64,000 nucleotides of DNA from Kineococcus mangrovi (GTDB lineage: Bacteria > Actinomycetota > Actinomycetes > Actinomycetales > Kineococcaceae). Below are positions 8,783-17,483 of the stretch, piece after piece (the first letter of the stretch is position 1; each line of letters opens with the position of its first letter). The DNA lies in NCBI RefSeq assembly GCF_041320705.1, contig NZ_JBGGTQ010000002.1, positions 1 through 64,000 on the forward strand. The letters run 5' to 3'. A program made the position numbers and the translations under genes. The notes under the pieces are model-generated. The model was not told where the DNA came from. It saw only the letters and a program-made list of their open reading frames with translations, and made no database searches.

Positions 8783-9787
8783 GTGCGCGTGCTCCACACG
8801 TTGCGGCCCACGACCTACCGGGGCACCACGTACGCCGACCTGGTGTTCGACCGCGTTCCGGACGGCGTCGAGTACGCCTACTTCAGTTGGCGCGCAGCAC
8901 TGATGGGTCGCTACGACGTCCTGCACGCCCACTGGCCCGAACTGCTGGTGCGCGACACGCGGCGGCCCTGGTTGCGGGTGGTGCGCCGGCGACTGCTGGA
9001 CGTACTGCTCCTGCGACTGCGGAGCCGGGGCATCCCGCTGGTGTGGACCGCCCACAACGTCAAACCGCACGAGGACGGGCCGGCGGCCGAGCACCGCGTG
9101 CTGGAACGCTTCGCGAAGCAGGTCGACGTCTCGCTCACGATGACCGGTGCGAGCCCGGTCCGCGTGGGCCGAGAACGCGTCATGATCCCGCACGCCCACT
9201 ACCGACACCTCTACGGGCACGCCCTCCCCACCGCGGCGCCGGACGCCGTGCCGGGGCGCCTCCTGCACTTCGGCATCATCCGCCCCTACAAGGGGGTTGA
9301 AGGCCTCCTCGCAGCTTTCGAGGACGTCGAGGTGCCCGGGGCCACCCTGCACGTCGCAGGCCACCCGCACCCCGGCCAGGCCGCGCTCGTCGTGGCCGTC
9401 GTCGCACGCGACCCCCGCGTCACCGCGGTGCTCAGGTACCTCGCCGACGATGAGCTGGCCACCGAGATCCTCCGCTCCCAGCTCGTCGTCCTGCCCTACC
9501 GGGGTCAGATGCACAACTCCGGGACGCTGCTCGCAGCCCTGTCACTCGGGCGCCCGGTCCTGGTTCCCCGCTCCCCCACCAACACCGCCCTCGCGCAGAC
9601 CGTGGGTCCGGAGTGGATCATCCAGTACGATGGCGACCTGTCAGCCAGCACGCTCAGTGAGGCCCTAGCCCAGACCGCTGGGTCGTCCGCCCGGACGCCG
9701 GACCTCAGCGCGCACGATCCCGACGTGGTGGCCTCAGCCCACCTCGCCGTGTACCGCCGACTCCTGTCCGGGTCCCGGCGGAGGTGA
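8783..9787 (+). CDS. GT-B fold glycosyltransferase
   Basis: This 334-residue protein has the two-domain GT-B layout. The N-terminal half has VLHAHWPELLVRDTRRP and VWTAHNVKPHEDGP (a His-rich acceptor-side motif). The C-terminal half begins LLHFGIIRPYKGVEGLLAAFED, the usual linker into the sugar-nucleotide domain, and has VLPYRGQMHNSGTLLAALSLGRP in the donor site. It probably adds one sugar to the lipid-linked repeat unit on the cytoplasmic face; donor and linkage cannot be read. Start GTG 8783 is preceded by GGAAGG. It lies 19 bp upstream of the flippase/pyruvyltransferase gene and is likely co-transcribed with it. Confidence 0.78.
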   Translation: MRVLHTLRPTTYRGTTYADLVFDRVPDGVEYAYFSWRAALMGRYDVLHAHWPELLVRDTRRPWLRVVRRRLLDVLLLRLRSRGIPLVWTAHNVKPHEDGPAAEHRVLERFAKQVDVSLTMTGASPVRVGRERVMIPHAHYRHLYGHALPTAAPDAVPGRLLHFGIIRPYKGVEGLLAAFEDVEVPGATLHVAGHPHPGQAALVVAVVARDPRVTAVLRYLADDELATEILRSQLVVLPYRGQMHNSGTLLAALSLGRPVLVPRSPTNTALAQTVGPEWIIQYDGDLSASTLSEALAQTAGSSARTPDLSAHDPDVVASAHLAVYRRLLSGSRRR

Positions 9788-9806
9788 CAGGACAGGAGGA
9801 GTGTCG

Positions 9807-12599
9807 ATGAGTCCCAGTCTGGGCCGGGCCGCCGGTCGGGGGGCGGTCATCACCCTCGGGACGCAGGGGGTCCGCCTCGTCGTCCAAGTCATCGGTCTCG
9901 CGGTGCTGGGACGCCTGCTCGCCCCCCACGACTACGGTCTCGTCGCGATCGTCACGGTCCTCGTGTCGGCCGGAGAGGTGTTCCGCGACTTCGGGTTGTC
10001 GGCCGCGGCCATCCAGGCCAAGACGCTGAGCCGCGGCCAGCGGGACAACTTGTTCTGGATCAACACCGGCATCGGCCTCGTCCTCGCGCTGCTGCTGTGC
10101 GCGTTGAGTCCTGTCCTGGCCCACGTCTACCGCGACGACCGGCTCACGCTCATCGCCGTGGTCATGTCCGGGATCTTCGTGCTCAACGGGATCTCGACCC
10201 AGTACCGGGCCGGGCTGGCCCGCTCCCTGCAGTTCGGCCGGCTGAGCGGGGCCGAACTGCTCGGCCAGGTCACCGGGGTCGCGGTGGCCGTGACCGTGGC
10301 GGCCCTCGGCGGCGGCTACTGGGCCCTGGCGGCGCAGTGGATCAGCGCCCAGTCCCTCGCGCTCGTCCTCGTCTTCGCGTGGAGCCGGTGGCGGCCGGGC
10401 CGGATCGACCGTACGGCATCGGTACGCCCATTCCTGAACTTCGGGTCCGCCCTGCTCGGCTCCACGCTGCTCAACAACGCCGTGAACTACACCTCCCCCC
10501 TGGCCCTGGGCCTGGCCGGGAACCCGGTGACGGTCGGCCTGTACAACCGGGCCCAGCAGCTCGTCACCATGCCGCTCGTGCAGATCCAGGCCCCCACGAC
10601 CCGCGTCGCCCTGCCGATCCTGTCGCGCGTCCAGGACGACCCGAAGCAGTTCACGAGGATGCTCCTGCGTGGCCAGCTGGCGCTGCTGACCCTTATCGGC
10701 CTCGTGTTCGCCGTCCTGTTCGCACAGGCCCCGGCGGCCGTCCGCGTCCTGCTGGGGCCGCAGTGGGGCGACGTGGTGCCCCTGTTCCGCATCCTGCTGC
10801 TGGCCGGTTTCATGCAGGCCGCCACCTACGCCGCGAGCTGGGTGTTCCAAGCGCGCGGGCTGACCGGATCGCAGTTGCGGTACTCCCTGGCGACGCGTCC
10901 CCTGTTCGTCGTCGCCATCTGCATCGGTGCGGCGTTCGGACCGACGTGGACCGCGGCGGCCTACGCCGGCTCGCTCCTCGCGGGGTGGCCCCTCTCGTTG
11001 TGGTGGCTGCGGCGCCTCGGTGGTGTTCCCACCGGGCGGATGGCCCGCAACGGCCTGCAGGGTGCGCTCCTGGCCACCACGGCCGGGGCCGCGTCCTGGG
11101 GGGCCACACACGTCGTCACGCTCCCCCCGGTGCTCGACCTCGTCGTCGGTGGCCTGGCCGTAGCGCTGACCGCCGCGATCGCCTTCGCTCTGGTCCCCAG
11201 CTATCGACGTGAGGTAGGCGCAGTGAAGAAAACGTTGTCCCGCAGGAAGTCCCGCAAGAGTTCCGACGCAGGCTCGGGTACGGGCGCCGTTCCGGCGCCC
11301 CGCAGCGGCCACACCGCTCGCCGGGGTCGCGCCACGCGCGCCGTCGCGCGCCGTCTGCTCATCCGCGCTTGGTACTCCTCGGGTGTCCCGACGGCCCTGG
11401 ACCGCTCCACGATCCGGCGGACACACCGCAGGGCCGTCCGCTCCGCGGCCCTAGCCGGCACGCACGACGGACGTCGCCACCTCGTCGTGGCAGCGCCGGG
11501 GGCGGGTAACATCGGCGACCAGGCCCTGCTCGAAGCGGTCCTGGAGGGCAGCGACCTGCCCGTCCTGCTCGCCACCTCGGGCGCAACGCCCACGCTGCTG
11601 GCTCCGCTGGCCGAGCGCGTCGAGCTCCTCGACGTCCCGCACCTCGTCTACGGCACCGGCACGGCGCACCGCGCCTCGGTGCGCCGTTTCGGGCAAGCGC
11701 TCGCGCGCGCGTCCCACGTCTCCCTCATCGGCGCCGACGTCATGGACGGCCGTTACTCCCTCCCGGCATCCGTCCGACGGGCGAGCACGGTCACAGCGGC
11801 GGCCCGCGCCGGTGTCGACACCCGGGTCGTCGGGTTCAGCTGGAGCGAGCGGCCCCGGACGGCCGCCCGACGGGAACTGCGCCGCGCCGCGCGCGCCGGT
11901 GTCCGTCTGCTCGTGCGCGACCCCGTTTCGGCCGAGCGCCTGGCCGCCGACGGGGTGTCTCCGGTGATCCCGGTCGCCGACGTCGTGTTCTCGGCCCGGA
12001 CCCGCGACGACGCGGCTGCGGACCGCTACGCCCCCGAGGGTGCCCGGACCGCTCTGGTGAACGCCAGCGGACTCATCGCCAAACGCGCCGACCTCCTCGG
12101 CGACTACGAGGTCGTCGTGCGCGACCTGCTCGCGCGGGGGCTGCGCGTCGTGCTCCTGCCGCACGTGCTGCGCACGGGCAGCGATGACCTCACCGCCTGC
12201 GAGGCCCTGGCCGAGCGGTTCTCCCCGGACGAGGTCACCGTCGTCCGTGAGCTCCTGACGCCCGCCCAGGTGCGCGGACTCGCCGCGCGGGCCACGCTCG
12301 TCGTCACCGGCCGCATGCACCTAGCCGTCATGGCATCCATGTCAGCTGTGCCCGCCGTGACCCTGGCGACGCAGGGGAAGGTCGAGGGGCTCATGCGTCT
12401 GCTGGGAACGCCGGAACTGGAACTGGCCCCCCGCTCGGGGTTCTCCGCTCACGTGCCAGACCTGGTAGACCGCGTCCTGCCCGATGACTCTCCCACGCGC
12501 GAAGCACTGCAGCGCAACCTGGAGATGGTGACCGGACTCTCCCGGCGGAACCTCGCGGGCCTACGGGTGGACACCGTCCTGGACACCGCCGACGCCTGA
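9807..12599 (+). CDS. Polysaccharide flippase fused to a polysaccharide pyruvyltransferase
   Basis: This 930-residue two-domain protein starts with about 470 residues of a Wzx-like MOP flippase: many membrane helices, RLLAPHDYGLVAIVTVLVSAGE near the N-terminus, and NPVTVGLYNRAQQLVTMP in the middle. A basic linker (KKTLSRRKSRKSS) of about 70 residues joins it to a polysaccharide pyruvyltransferase domain, marked by LVVAAPGAGNIGDQALLEAV at its start and LVVTGRMHLAVMASMSAVPA near its end. The flippase moves the lipid-linked unit outward; the second domain would add a pyruvate ketal from phosphoenolpyruvate on the cytoplasmic side. ATG 9807 is chosen because AGGAGG lies 7 bases upstream; a GTG at 9801 is too close to it. 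There is no stop or frame change at the join. Confidence 0.85.
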   Translation: MSPSLGRAAGRGAVITLGTQGVRLVVQVIGLAVLGRLLAPHDYGLVAIVTVLVSAGEVFRDFGLSAAAIQAKTLSRGQRDNLFWINTGIGLVLALLLCALSPVLAHVYRDDRLTLIAVVMSGIFVLNGISTQYRAGLARSLQFGRLSGAELLGQVTGVAVAVTVAALGGGYWALAAQWISAQSLALVLVFAWSRWRPGRIDRTASVRPFLNFGSALLGSTLLNNAVNYTSPLALGLAGNPVTVGLYNRAQQLVTMPLVQIQAPTTRVALPILSRVQDDPKQFTRMLLRGQLALLTLIGLVFAVLFAQAPAAVRVLLGPQWGDVVPLFRILLLAGFMQAATYAASWVFQARGLTGSQLRYSLATRPLFVVAICIGAAFGPTWTAAAYAGSLLAGWPLSLWWLRRLGGVPTGRMARNGLQGALLATTAGAASWGATHVVTLPPVLDLVVGGLAVALTAAIAFALVPSYRREVGAVKKTLSRRKSRKSSDAGSGTGAVPAPRSGHTARRGRATRAVARRLLIRAWYSSGVPTALDRSTIRRTHRRAVRSAALAGTHDGRRHLVVAAPGAGNIGDQALLEAVLEGSDLPVLLATSGATPTLLAPLAERVELLDVPHLVYGTGTAHRASVRRFGQALARASHVSLIGADVMDGRYSLPASVRRASTVTAAARAGVDTRVVGFSWSERPRTAARRELRRAARAGVRLLVRDPVSAERLAADGVSPVIPVADVVFSARTRDDAAADRYAPEGARTALVNASGLIAKRADLLGDYEVVVRDLLARGLRVVLLPHVLRTGSDDLTACEALAERFSPDEVTVVRELLTPAQVRGLAARATLVVTGRMHLAVMASMSAVPAVTLATQGKVEGLMRLLGTPELELAPRSGFSAHVPDLVDRVLPDDSPTREALQRNLEMVTGLSRRNLAGLRVDTVLDTADA

Positions 12600-12685
12600 C
12601 CCCGGCTCCGTTCCCGGACGGTGGGCTCACCGTCGCTCACGGACGGGGTCAGACCCGGAGGACGATAAACCCCCGGTACGATGAT

Positions 12686-12713
12686 AGCCCGGTCCCCCGC
12701 AAAGGACCGGGCT
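12686..12713. terminator. Hairpin terminator between convergent genes
   Basis: AGCCCGGTCC, an 8-base loop, then GGACCGGGCT: a perfect 10-bp stem between the flippase fusion stop and the oppositely oriented glycosyltransferase stop. It probably serves both directions. Confidence 0.7.
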
Positions 12714-12732
12714 CTCATCCGAGGCCCCGGCG

Positions 12733-13737
12733 TCAAACCGGAGCTCGGCCCGCCGTCACGTCGGCGGTGGGCAGCGTCACGGCCAGCGGGCGACGCGGCG
12801 CCGGGAGCCGCAACGGCGGGGGTGCGGCCAGAGCGCGGACGGACAGGCGGGCCGCCGCGAGCAGGTCCTCCAGCGCGGGGCCCTCCTCACCGGGGACGAT
12901 GGCCAACCCCTGCTCGGCCAGGTACCCAGCGAGCTGGAGCTGGTGGTCGTCGATGTGCTCGTCGAACTCCTGCCGACGAGGCAGCAGCACCGGGACGAGA
13001 CCGTTGCTCATGGCCGCCAGGGCGGTTCCCGTACCCGCGTGCCCCACGAGGACGTCGCACTCGCGCAATGCGGAGTCGAACTCGTTGGAAGGCAGGAAGG
13101 GCCGAGCGTCGATGGGCAGACCCGAGGTGTCGTTCGCCCCGGTCTGCCATAGCACCTCGGCGTCCGGCGGGAGGATCTGCACCATGCGCTCGAGCAGGCG
13201 GCGGAACCCGTAGCTCTCGTGCGTACCGACGCTGACGACAACCTTCAGCGGGCCGCTGCGCGGCGTCCGGGGGGTGGTCTCGAACCCGTCGAAGACGGAT
13301 CCGCCGTGGCCCCAGGTGGCGTCGACGAGGTGCGGGTACTGGGTGAGGCAATGCACCCCGGGGAGCATCGCCATGAGCCGGCCGCTGAGGCTGGGACCGG
13401 AGACGCGGGTCGCGCTCTCGATGAAGTACGTGTCGATGCGCCGGGCCACGGCCAGCGGGAGCACGGCCACCGCGAGGCTGTTCCCGGTGCTCACGACGAA
13501 GTCGACGTCGTCCTCGCGGAAGAACCGGCGGGCGCTGACCGCGTTCTTCACCGCCGTCACCGCGTCCCGGGGGGCGGAGTTCCGCAGGTACGAAACGCGT
13601 TCTCCCGCGAGCAGGGAGCGGGTCTGCGGCGTGTCGATGGTGATCCAGTGGCGGTCCGGTCCGGTGGGCAGTCGGGGGGCGAGCTGACGCAACTGACGGA
13701 TGTGACCACCGCCGTTGGCCACGAGAAGCGCAGTCAT
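12733..13737 (-). CDS. Alg14-Alg13-like fused glycosyltransferase
   Basis: This 334-residue protein joins the two halves that are separate in Alg13/Alg14-type enzymes. The N-terminal half (MTALLVANGGGHIRQLRQL, YFIESATRVSGPSLSGRL) is the Alg14-like acceptor/membrane-docking part. The C-terminal half (VVVSVGTHESYGFRRLLERM, then DVLVGHAGTGTALAAMSNG with PVLLPRRQEFDEHIDDHQ) is the GT28-type donor-binding part related to MurG. It likely transfers a sugar from a nucleotide donor to a lipid-linked intermediate at the inner face of the membrane. Fused forms are common in bacterial exopolysaccharide loci. It is transcribed alone, facing the preceding operon. Confidence 0.8.
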   Translation of the reverse strand: MTALLVANGGGHIRQLRQLAPRLPTGPDRHWITIDTPQTRSLLAGERVSYLRNSAPRDAVTAVKNAVSARRFFREDDVDFVVSTGNSLAVAVLPLAVARRIDTYFIESATRVSGPSLSGRLMAMLPGVHCLTQYPHLVDATWGHGGSVFDGFETTPRTPRSGPLKVVVSVGTHESYGFRRLLERMVQILPPDAEVLWQTGANDTSGLPIDARPFLPSNEFDSALRECDVLVGHAGTGTALAAMSNGLVPVLLPRRQEFDEHIDDHQLQLAGYLAEQGLAIVPGEEGPALEDLLAAARLSVRALAAPPPLRLPAPRRPLAVTLPTADVTAGRAPV

Positions 13738-14088
13738 GGCACCTCGAACCTTTCGTGGGATTGACCGTCATCGGGGGAGCGGGACGCGGCGGGCCGCCGT
13801 TCTGTCAGGGCTCACAGAGGCTCCGGCTCGTAGTTCCGTTGGGAGCGTAGTGGAGAAAATGTGTCGAACCTGCACCGCCCATGATCGGGAATGTCACACG
13901 ACCCACAGCTGGTACAGAGCGCTCGCACTGTGCTATCCACGAGCGGCACTGTTTCTCGACCGGCACGACGGCCGCTCGCGGTCCCTTGCGCGGACCCCTC
14001 GAGCTCTGGTTGCATACCCCGCGCCGTTCTGAAACCCCACCGGATGGTTCCGAGTCCGGCGCCACCGCGATCGATTGGCCCCTGACCC
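13738..14088. promoter_or_regulatory. Divergent intergenic region, 351 bp
   Basis: It separates a leftward and a rightward glycosyltransferase gene. The middle (about 13845-13960) is clearly poorer in GC than its surroundings (for example GTGGAGAAAATGTGTCG), as expected for promoters in a GC-rich genome. I cannot assign -35/-10 hexamers confidently. Open frames crossing it look like chance frames. Confidence 0.4.
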
Positions 14089-15087
14089 ATGGTTCTCGTC
14101 AGCGTCGTCCTCCCGGTCTACAACGACGTCGACCACGCTCCGTCCGCCGTCACACGGCTTCTACGGCAACGACTCCCAGCCGAGACGAGGCTCGAGGTCG
14201 TGGTCGTGGACGACGGGTCGAGCGATGGTTCGGCGCAGGCCCTCCAGCTCGTGGCCGCGCAGGACGACCGCATCAGCTTCGTCCGTCAGTCCGAGAACTC
14301 CGGTGTTGCGCGAGCACGTCGTCGAGGTGTCGAGACGGCGAAGGGCGAGTGGGTCTGGTTCGTCGACTCCGACGACGAGTGGCCCGACGACGCGGTGGGA
14401 AACCTCCTCGCCGCGGCCGGCGTGACGCCAGGACGGGACGACGACACCGTCGACATGGTCGTGGCGGACGCCGAACTGGTACCCATGACGGGTGGGGTGC
14501 GACGCATCTCCTCACCCCGTTCGGGCCGCGTAACCGGTTCCGCCGCAGTGGAAATGCTCCTGACCGGGGACATCACCGGCCACCTCTGGAACAAACTTTT
14601 TCGCCGGCGGCTGCTACTCCAGGTGGAGTTCCCCCCCGCCCACGTGCAGTCCGACCTGGCCCTCGTCGCCGGCGCCCTCTCGGAGGCCAGGGTTGTCGTC
14701 CCGACCTCCGCGGTCGTCTACCGCTACCTCAAACGAGCCGGGTCCGTCATCACCTCGAGCAGCCGACGTGCGGAGTCCCTGGCCGTCGTCGAGCGCAGCG
14801 TGCTGGGCGCAGCACGACGGGCCGGTGTCGCCGAGGACAACCCGGCCCTCGCCTACTTCTGCCTGCGCTACATCGCCCTGTCGGGCGTGAAGGACGCGTT
14901 GGGCGGCGCCTACGACGAGGCGACCTCGCGGTCCCTCTTGCGTTCTCTCCGGCGACGCATCGGGGTGCGGGGTGTCGTGACGCTCGCCCGCCGGCGGGAC
15001 AAGCGCGTGGCGCTGGCGGTCCTGGCGCACGCTCCCCGGCCCGTGCAGGTGCGCCTGCTGAACCCGTCCTCGCGCTTGCTCGCCTGA
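14089..15087 (+). CDS. Family 2 glycosyltransferase
   Basis: This 332-residue GT-A enzyme shows the family 2 order: VSVVLPVYNDVDHA at the N-terminus, VVVDDGSSDGSAQAL with the first donor-binding Asp, NSGVARARRRGVE, then WFVDSDDEWPDD with the metal-binding D-x-D type motif. The C-terminal 150 residues are helical and basic, with no membrane segments, so it is a soluble or peripheral enzyme adding one sugar to the repeat unit. No clear ribosome-binding site precedes ATG 14089, so the start is the weakest point; translation may be leaderless. Confidence 0.82.
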   Translation: MVLVSVVLPVYNDVDHAPSAVTRLLRQRLPAETRLEVVVVDDGSSDGSAQALQLVAAQDDRISFVRQSENSGVARARRRGVETAKGEWVWFVDSDDEWPDDAVGNLLAAAGVTPGRDDDTVDMVVADAELVPMTGGVRRISSPRSGRVTGSAAVEMLLTGDITGHLWNKLFRRRLLLQVEFPPAHVQSDLALVAGALSEARVVVPTSAVVYRYLKRAGSVITSSSRRAESLAVVERSVLGAARRAGVAEDNPALAYFCLRYIALSGVKDALGGAYDEATSRSLLRSLRRRIGVRGVVTLARRRDKRVALAVLAHAPRPVQVRLLNPSSRLLA

Positions 15088-15242
15088 CACCACCGCCGCC
15101 GGGCCGCGTAGCGAGGCCTGTGCCTCAGCCGTCCGAACCGCTACCATCGGCGCGGGCCGACGGCGTCCTCGTCTAGAAGCCCCCTCCCGGGTGCGACCGG
15201 ACCGCCGGATCCGACGACGATGGACCCTTCTGGAGGTTTTTC

Positions 15243-17381
15243 GTGCCGCAAGTGTTCGCCGTTGGCCGCGGCGCCTACGACAACATCGGTGACGCGATCC
15301 TCCGCCGCCAGCTCCTGGACTGGCTGCGCGAGGTCGGCACGCTCAACGTGTACGTCGGTGCGTCCCCCGACGGGTACGACGCAGACCTGGGGCTGCAGCC
15401 GCAGGACGTCGTGCACCGGAGCCTGCGCCGCTGGTACGCGGCCGCCCTGGCCGAGGCCGTCCGAGGTCGGGCCGCCTATGCCTTCAAACCCGGCGAGATC
15501 CAGCTGACCCTCGTGGGCCTCAAGGAGCACCTCGTCGTCCTGCCGCTGCTGGGCGTGCTGCGGACCCGTCGCGGGCGCGCAGTGCGCGTCGGCGTAGGGG
15601 CTCGGTCCTTCGCCCCGCTCCCCCGCGCCCTGATGCGCCCCTCGATCGCCCTGTCCGACCTCACCCTCTGGCGGGACAACTGCACAGCGGCCTACCTGCG
15701 GGGCTCGAGCATGCCCGACCTGGCTTTCGGCGAAGGCAGCAGCGACGTCGAGCTGGGCCGCGCCGGAACCCTCCGGGACGTCCTGGTCGTCTCCCTGCGC
15801 GGCGACGGCGACCGGCCCTACCCCTCTCCCGAGACTCTCGAGGGGATCCGAGAGTTCGCCCGCCGACGCGGTCTGACGATCTGGGCCGTGACCCAGGTGA
15901 CGAAGGATCACGACCGTGCCCGCCGGCTCGCCGACGCCCTCGGCGGGGAGTTCCTCGGCTGGGAGACCGCCGTCGGGCACGACGTGCAGGAACGCGCCCT
16001 ACGGGAGCTGTACCGGCGGACGGAGGTCGTCGTCTCCGACCGTCTCCACGTCGTCATCGCCGCCTTCACGGAGGGTGCAGTGCCTGTCGCTGGTCTCGTC
16101 GAACCCGCACCGAAGCTCGAGCGCCACCTGTCGACCGTCGGGGTCGACGACGTCCAGCTCGACCTGTCGAGCCGGGACGCGGAAGAGGTCGCGACCCGCC
16201 TCGCCGAACTCTCCCAGCGCCGTGCCGAGTTCTTCGACCGGTTGCTCGAAGCCCGCACCGGGTTGCGCGCCATCCGGCAGCAAGTGCAGGAGACCGTGGG
16301 AGCGGCAGGTTCTCCCCGCCGGCGTCCCCGATCCAGGACGGACCGTGCGCGCGTCCACCACCTCGGCCGGGCCGGCGAGATCGCCGGGGGTATGACCCAG
16401 GTCCTCAACGGCTACCTCGCCGGCCGGTTCGACCGTGTCGATGTCGACCTCCTCGTGACCCGGAGCGACCCTGGTGCCGTGGTCTCCTCGGCGGCCCGCG
16501 CCGCCCGCGCCGGGCTGTCGCTCGCACGGCTTCCGCGCGACTCCTCGGTGGTGGCCGCGCACCTGAGCGCCGGGGGTTCCTTCCTGCGGGAGGGTACGCT
16601 GCTGCGGCTCGCCGACCGGCTCGGCCTGGCCACGGTGGCCCACCTGCACGGCAGCAGTTTCGCCGCGTTCGCCCGACGCCGGCCCAAGCTCGTGCGCTCT
16701 GTCCTCGGCGCGGCCGACCACATCGTCTCGCTGTCGCAGGAATCCTCAGATGTCACGCGGACGCTGGTGCCGGAGGCCCGGATCACCCTCGTGCCCAACG
16801 CCGTCGCGATGGGTCGAGGGGAATCGAAGGAACGCCTCGTCGTGTTCGGCGGCGCGGTCGGCCGCCGCAAGGGTGTCGACGTCCTGCTCGAGGCCTGGTC
16901 TGGCGTCGACGCGGCGGGGTGGCGGTTGTTGGTCGTCGGGCCCGTGGTCGATCCCGACGTGGTCCCCGGTGGGGACTCATCCAGGGCGGGATCCGTCGAG
17001 TTCCTCGGCGCCGTCCCGCACGCCGAACTCTTGGAACTCCTCGAACGGTCGAGCGTCGCCGTCCTGCCCTCCCGTGGCGAGGCCATGCCGGTCTTCGTCC
17101 TCGAGGCGATGGCTCGCGCGAACGCCGTCGTCGCCACGGACGTGGGCGGTCTGGCCGAGGTCCTCGGTGACGGGCGGGGCGCCGTCGTGCCCGCTGGAGA
17201 CGTCGTCGCGCTGCGGGAGGCGTTGCAGCGCGCTGTGAGCGACGAAGAGTGGCGTGCCCGGACGGCCGCCGCGGCCGTCGACGCCGCCCGGCGGAACTAC
17301 AGCACCGAGACGATCCACCCCGAGCTCGAGAAGGTGTGGCTCGACGCGCTCGAACGCAGGTCGCTGCGCGAAGGGTCTTGA
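15243..17381 (+). CDS. Pyruvyltransferase-glycosyltransferase 4 fusion
   Basis: This 712-residue two-domain protein starts with about 360 residues of polysaccharide pyruvyltransferase: VFAVGRGAYDNIGDAILRRQ at the start, VVVSDRLHVVIAAFTEGAVP near its end. After a basic linker (SPRRRPRSRTDRAR) the C-terminal half is a GT4 glycosyltransferase: VHHLGRAGEIAGGMTQVLNG, VVFGGAVGRRKGVDVLLEAW, and LPSRGEAMPVFVLEAMARAN in the donor site. One polypeptide would thus add a sugar and a pyruvate ketal, perhaps to the same residue (inference). Start GTG 15243 follows TGGAGG. This is the second pyruvyltransferase domain in the window, and both are fused to another polysaccharide enzyme. Confidence 0.85.
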   Translation: MPQVFAVGRGAYDNIGDAILRRQLLDWLREVGTLNVYVGASPDGYDADLGLQPQDVVHRSLRRWYAAALAEAVRGRAAYAFKPGEIQLTLVGLKEHLVVLPLLGVLRTRRGRAVRVGVGARSFAPLPRALMRPSIALSDLTLWRDNCTAAYLRGSSMPDLAFGEGSSDVELGRAGTLRDVLVVSLRGDGDRPYPSPETLEGIREFARRRGLTIWAVTQVTKDHDRARRLADALGGEFLGWETAVGHDVQERALRELYRRTEVVVSDRLHVVIAAFTEGAVPVAGLVEPAPKLERHLSTVGVDDVQLDLSSRDAEEVATRLAELSQRRAEFFDRLLEARTGLRAIRQQVQETVGAAGSPRRRPRSRTDRARVHHLGRAGEIAGGMTQVLNGYLAGRFDRVDVDLLVTRSDPGAVVSSAARAARAGLSLARLPRDSSVVAAHLSAGGSFLREGTLLRLADRLGLATVAHLHGSSFAAFARRRPKLVRSVLGAADHIVSLSQESSDVTRTLVPEARITLVPNAVAMGRGESKERLVVFGGAVGRRKGVDVLLEAWSGVDAAGWRLLVVGPVVDPDVVPGGDSSRAGSVEFLGAVPHAELLELLERSSVAVLPSRGEAMPVFVLEAMARANAVVATDVGGLAEVLGDGRGAVVPAGDVVALREALQRAVSDEEWRARTAAAAVDAARRNYSTETIHPELEKVWLDALERRSLREGS

Positions 17382-17405
17382 ACCCGGGCCGCTGACGGTG
17401 CGGCA

Positions 17406-17452
17406 GCACGACGGAGGGGCGGGAACCGGTGGTTCCCGCCCCTCCGTCGTGC
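17406..17452. terminator. Perfect 22-bp hairpin between convergent genes
   Basis: A 22-base arm (17406-17427, containing GACGGAGGGGCGGGAACC), a GGT loop, then the exact complement (17431-17452). It lies between the pyruvyltransferase fusion and the leftward acyltransferase, so it is a strong bidirectional terminator. Confidence 0.8.
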
Positions 17453-17483
17453 CGCCCCGGCACGATTCCTCGTTGGACAGAGG

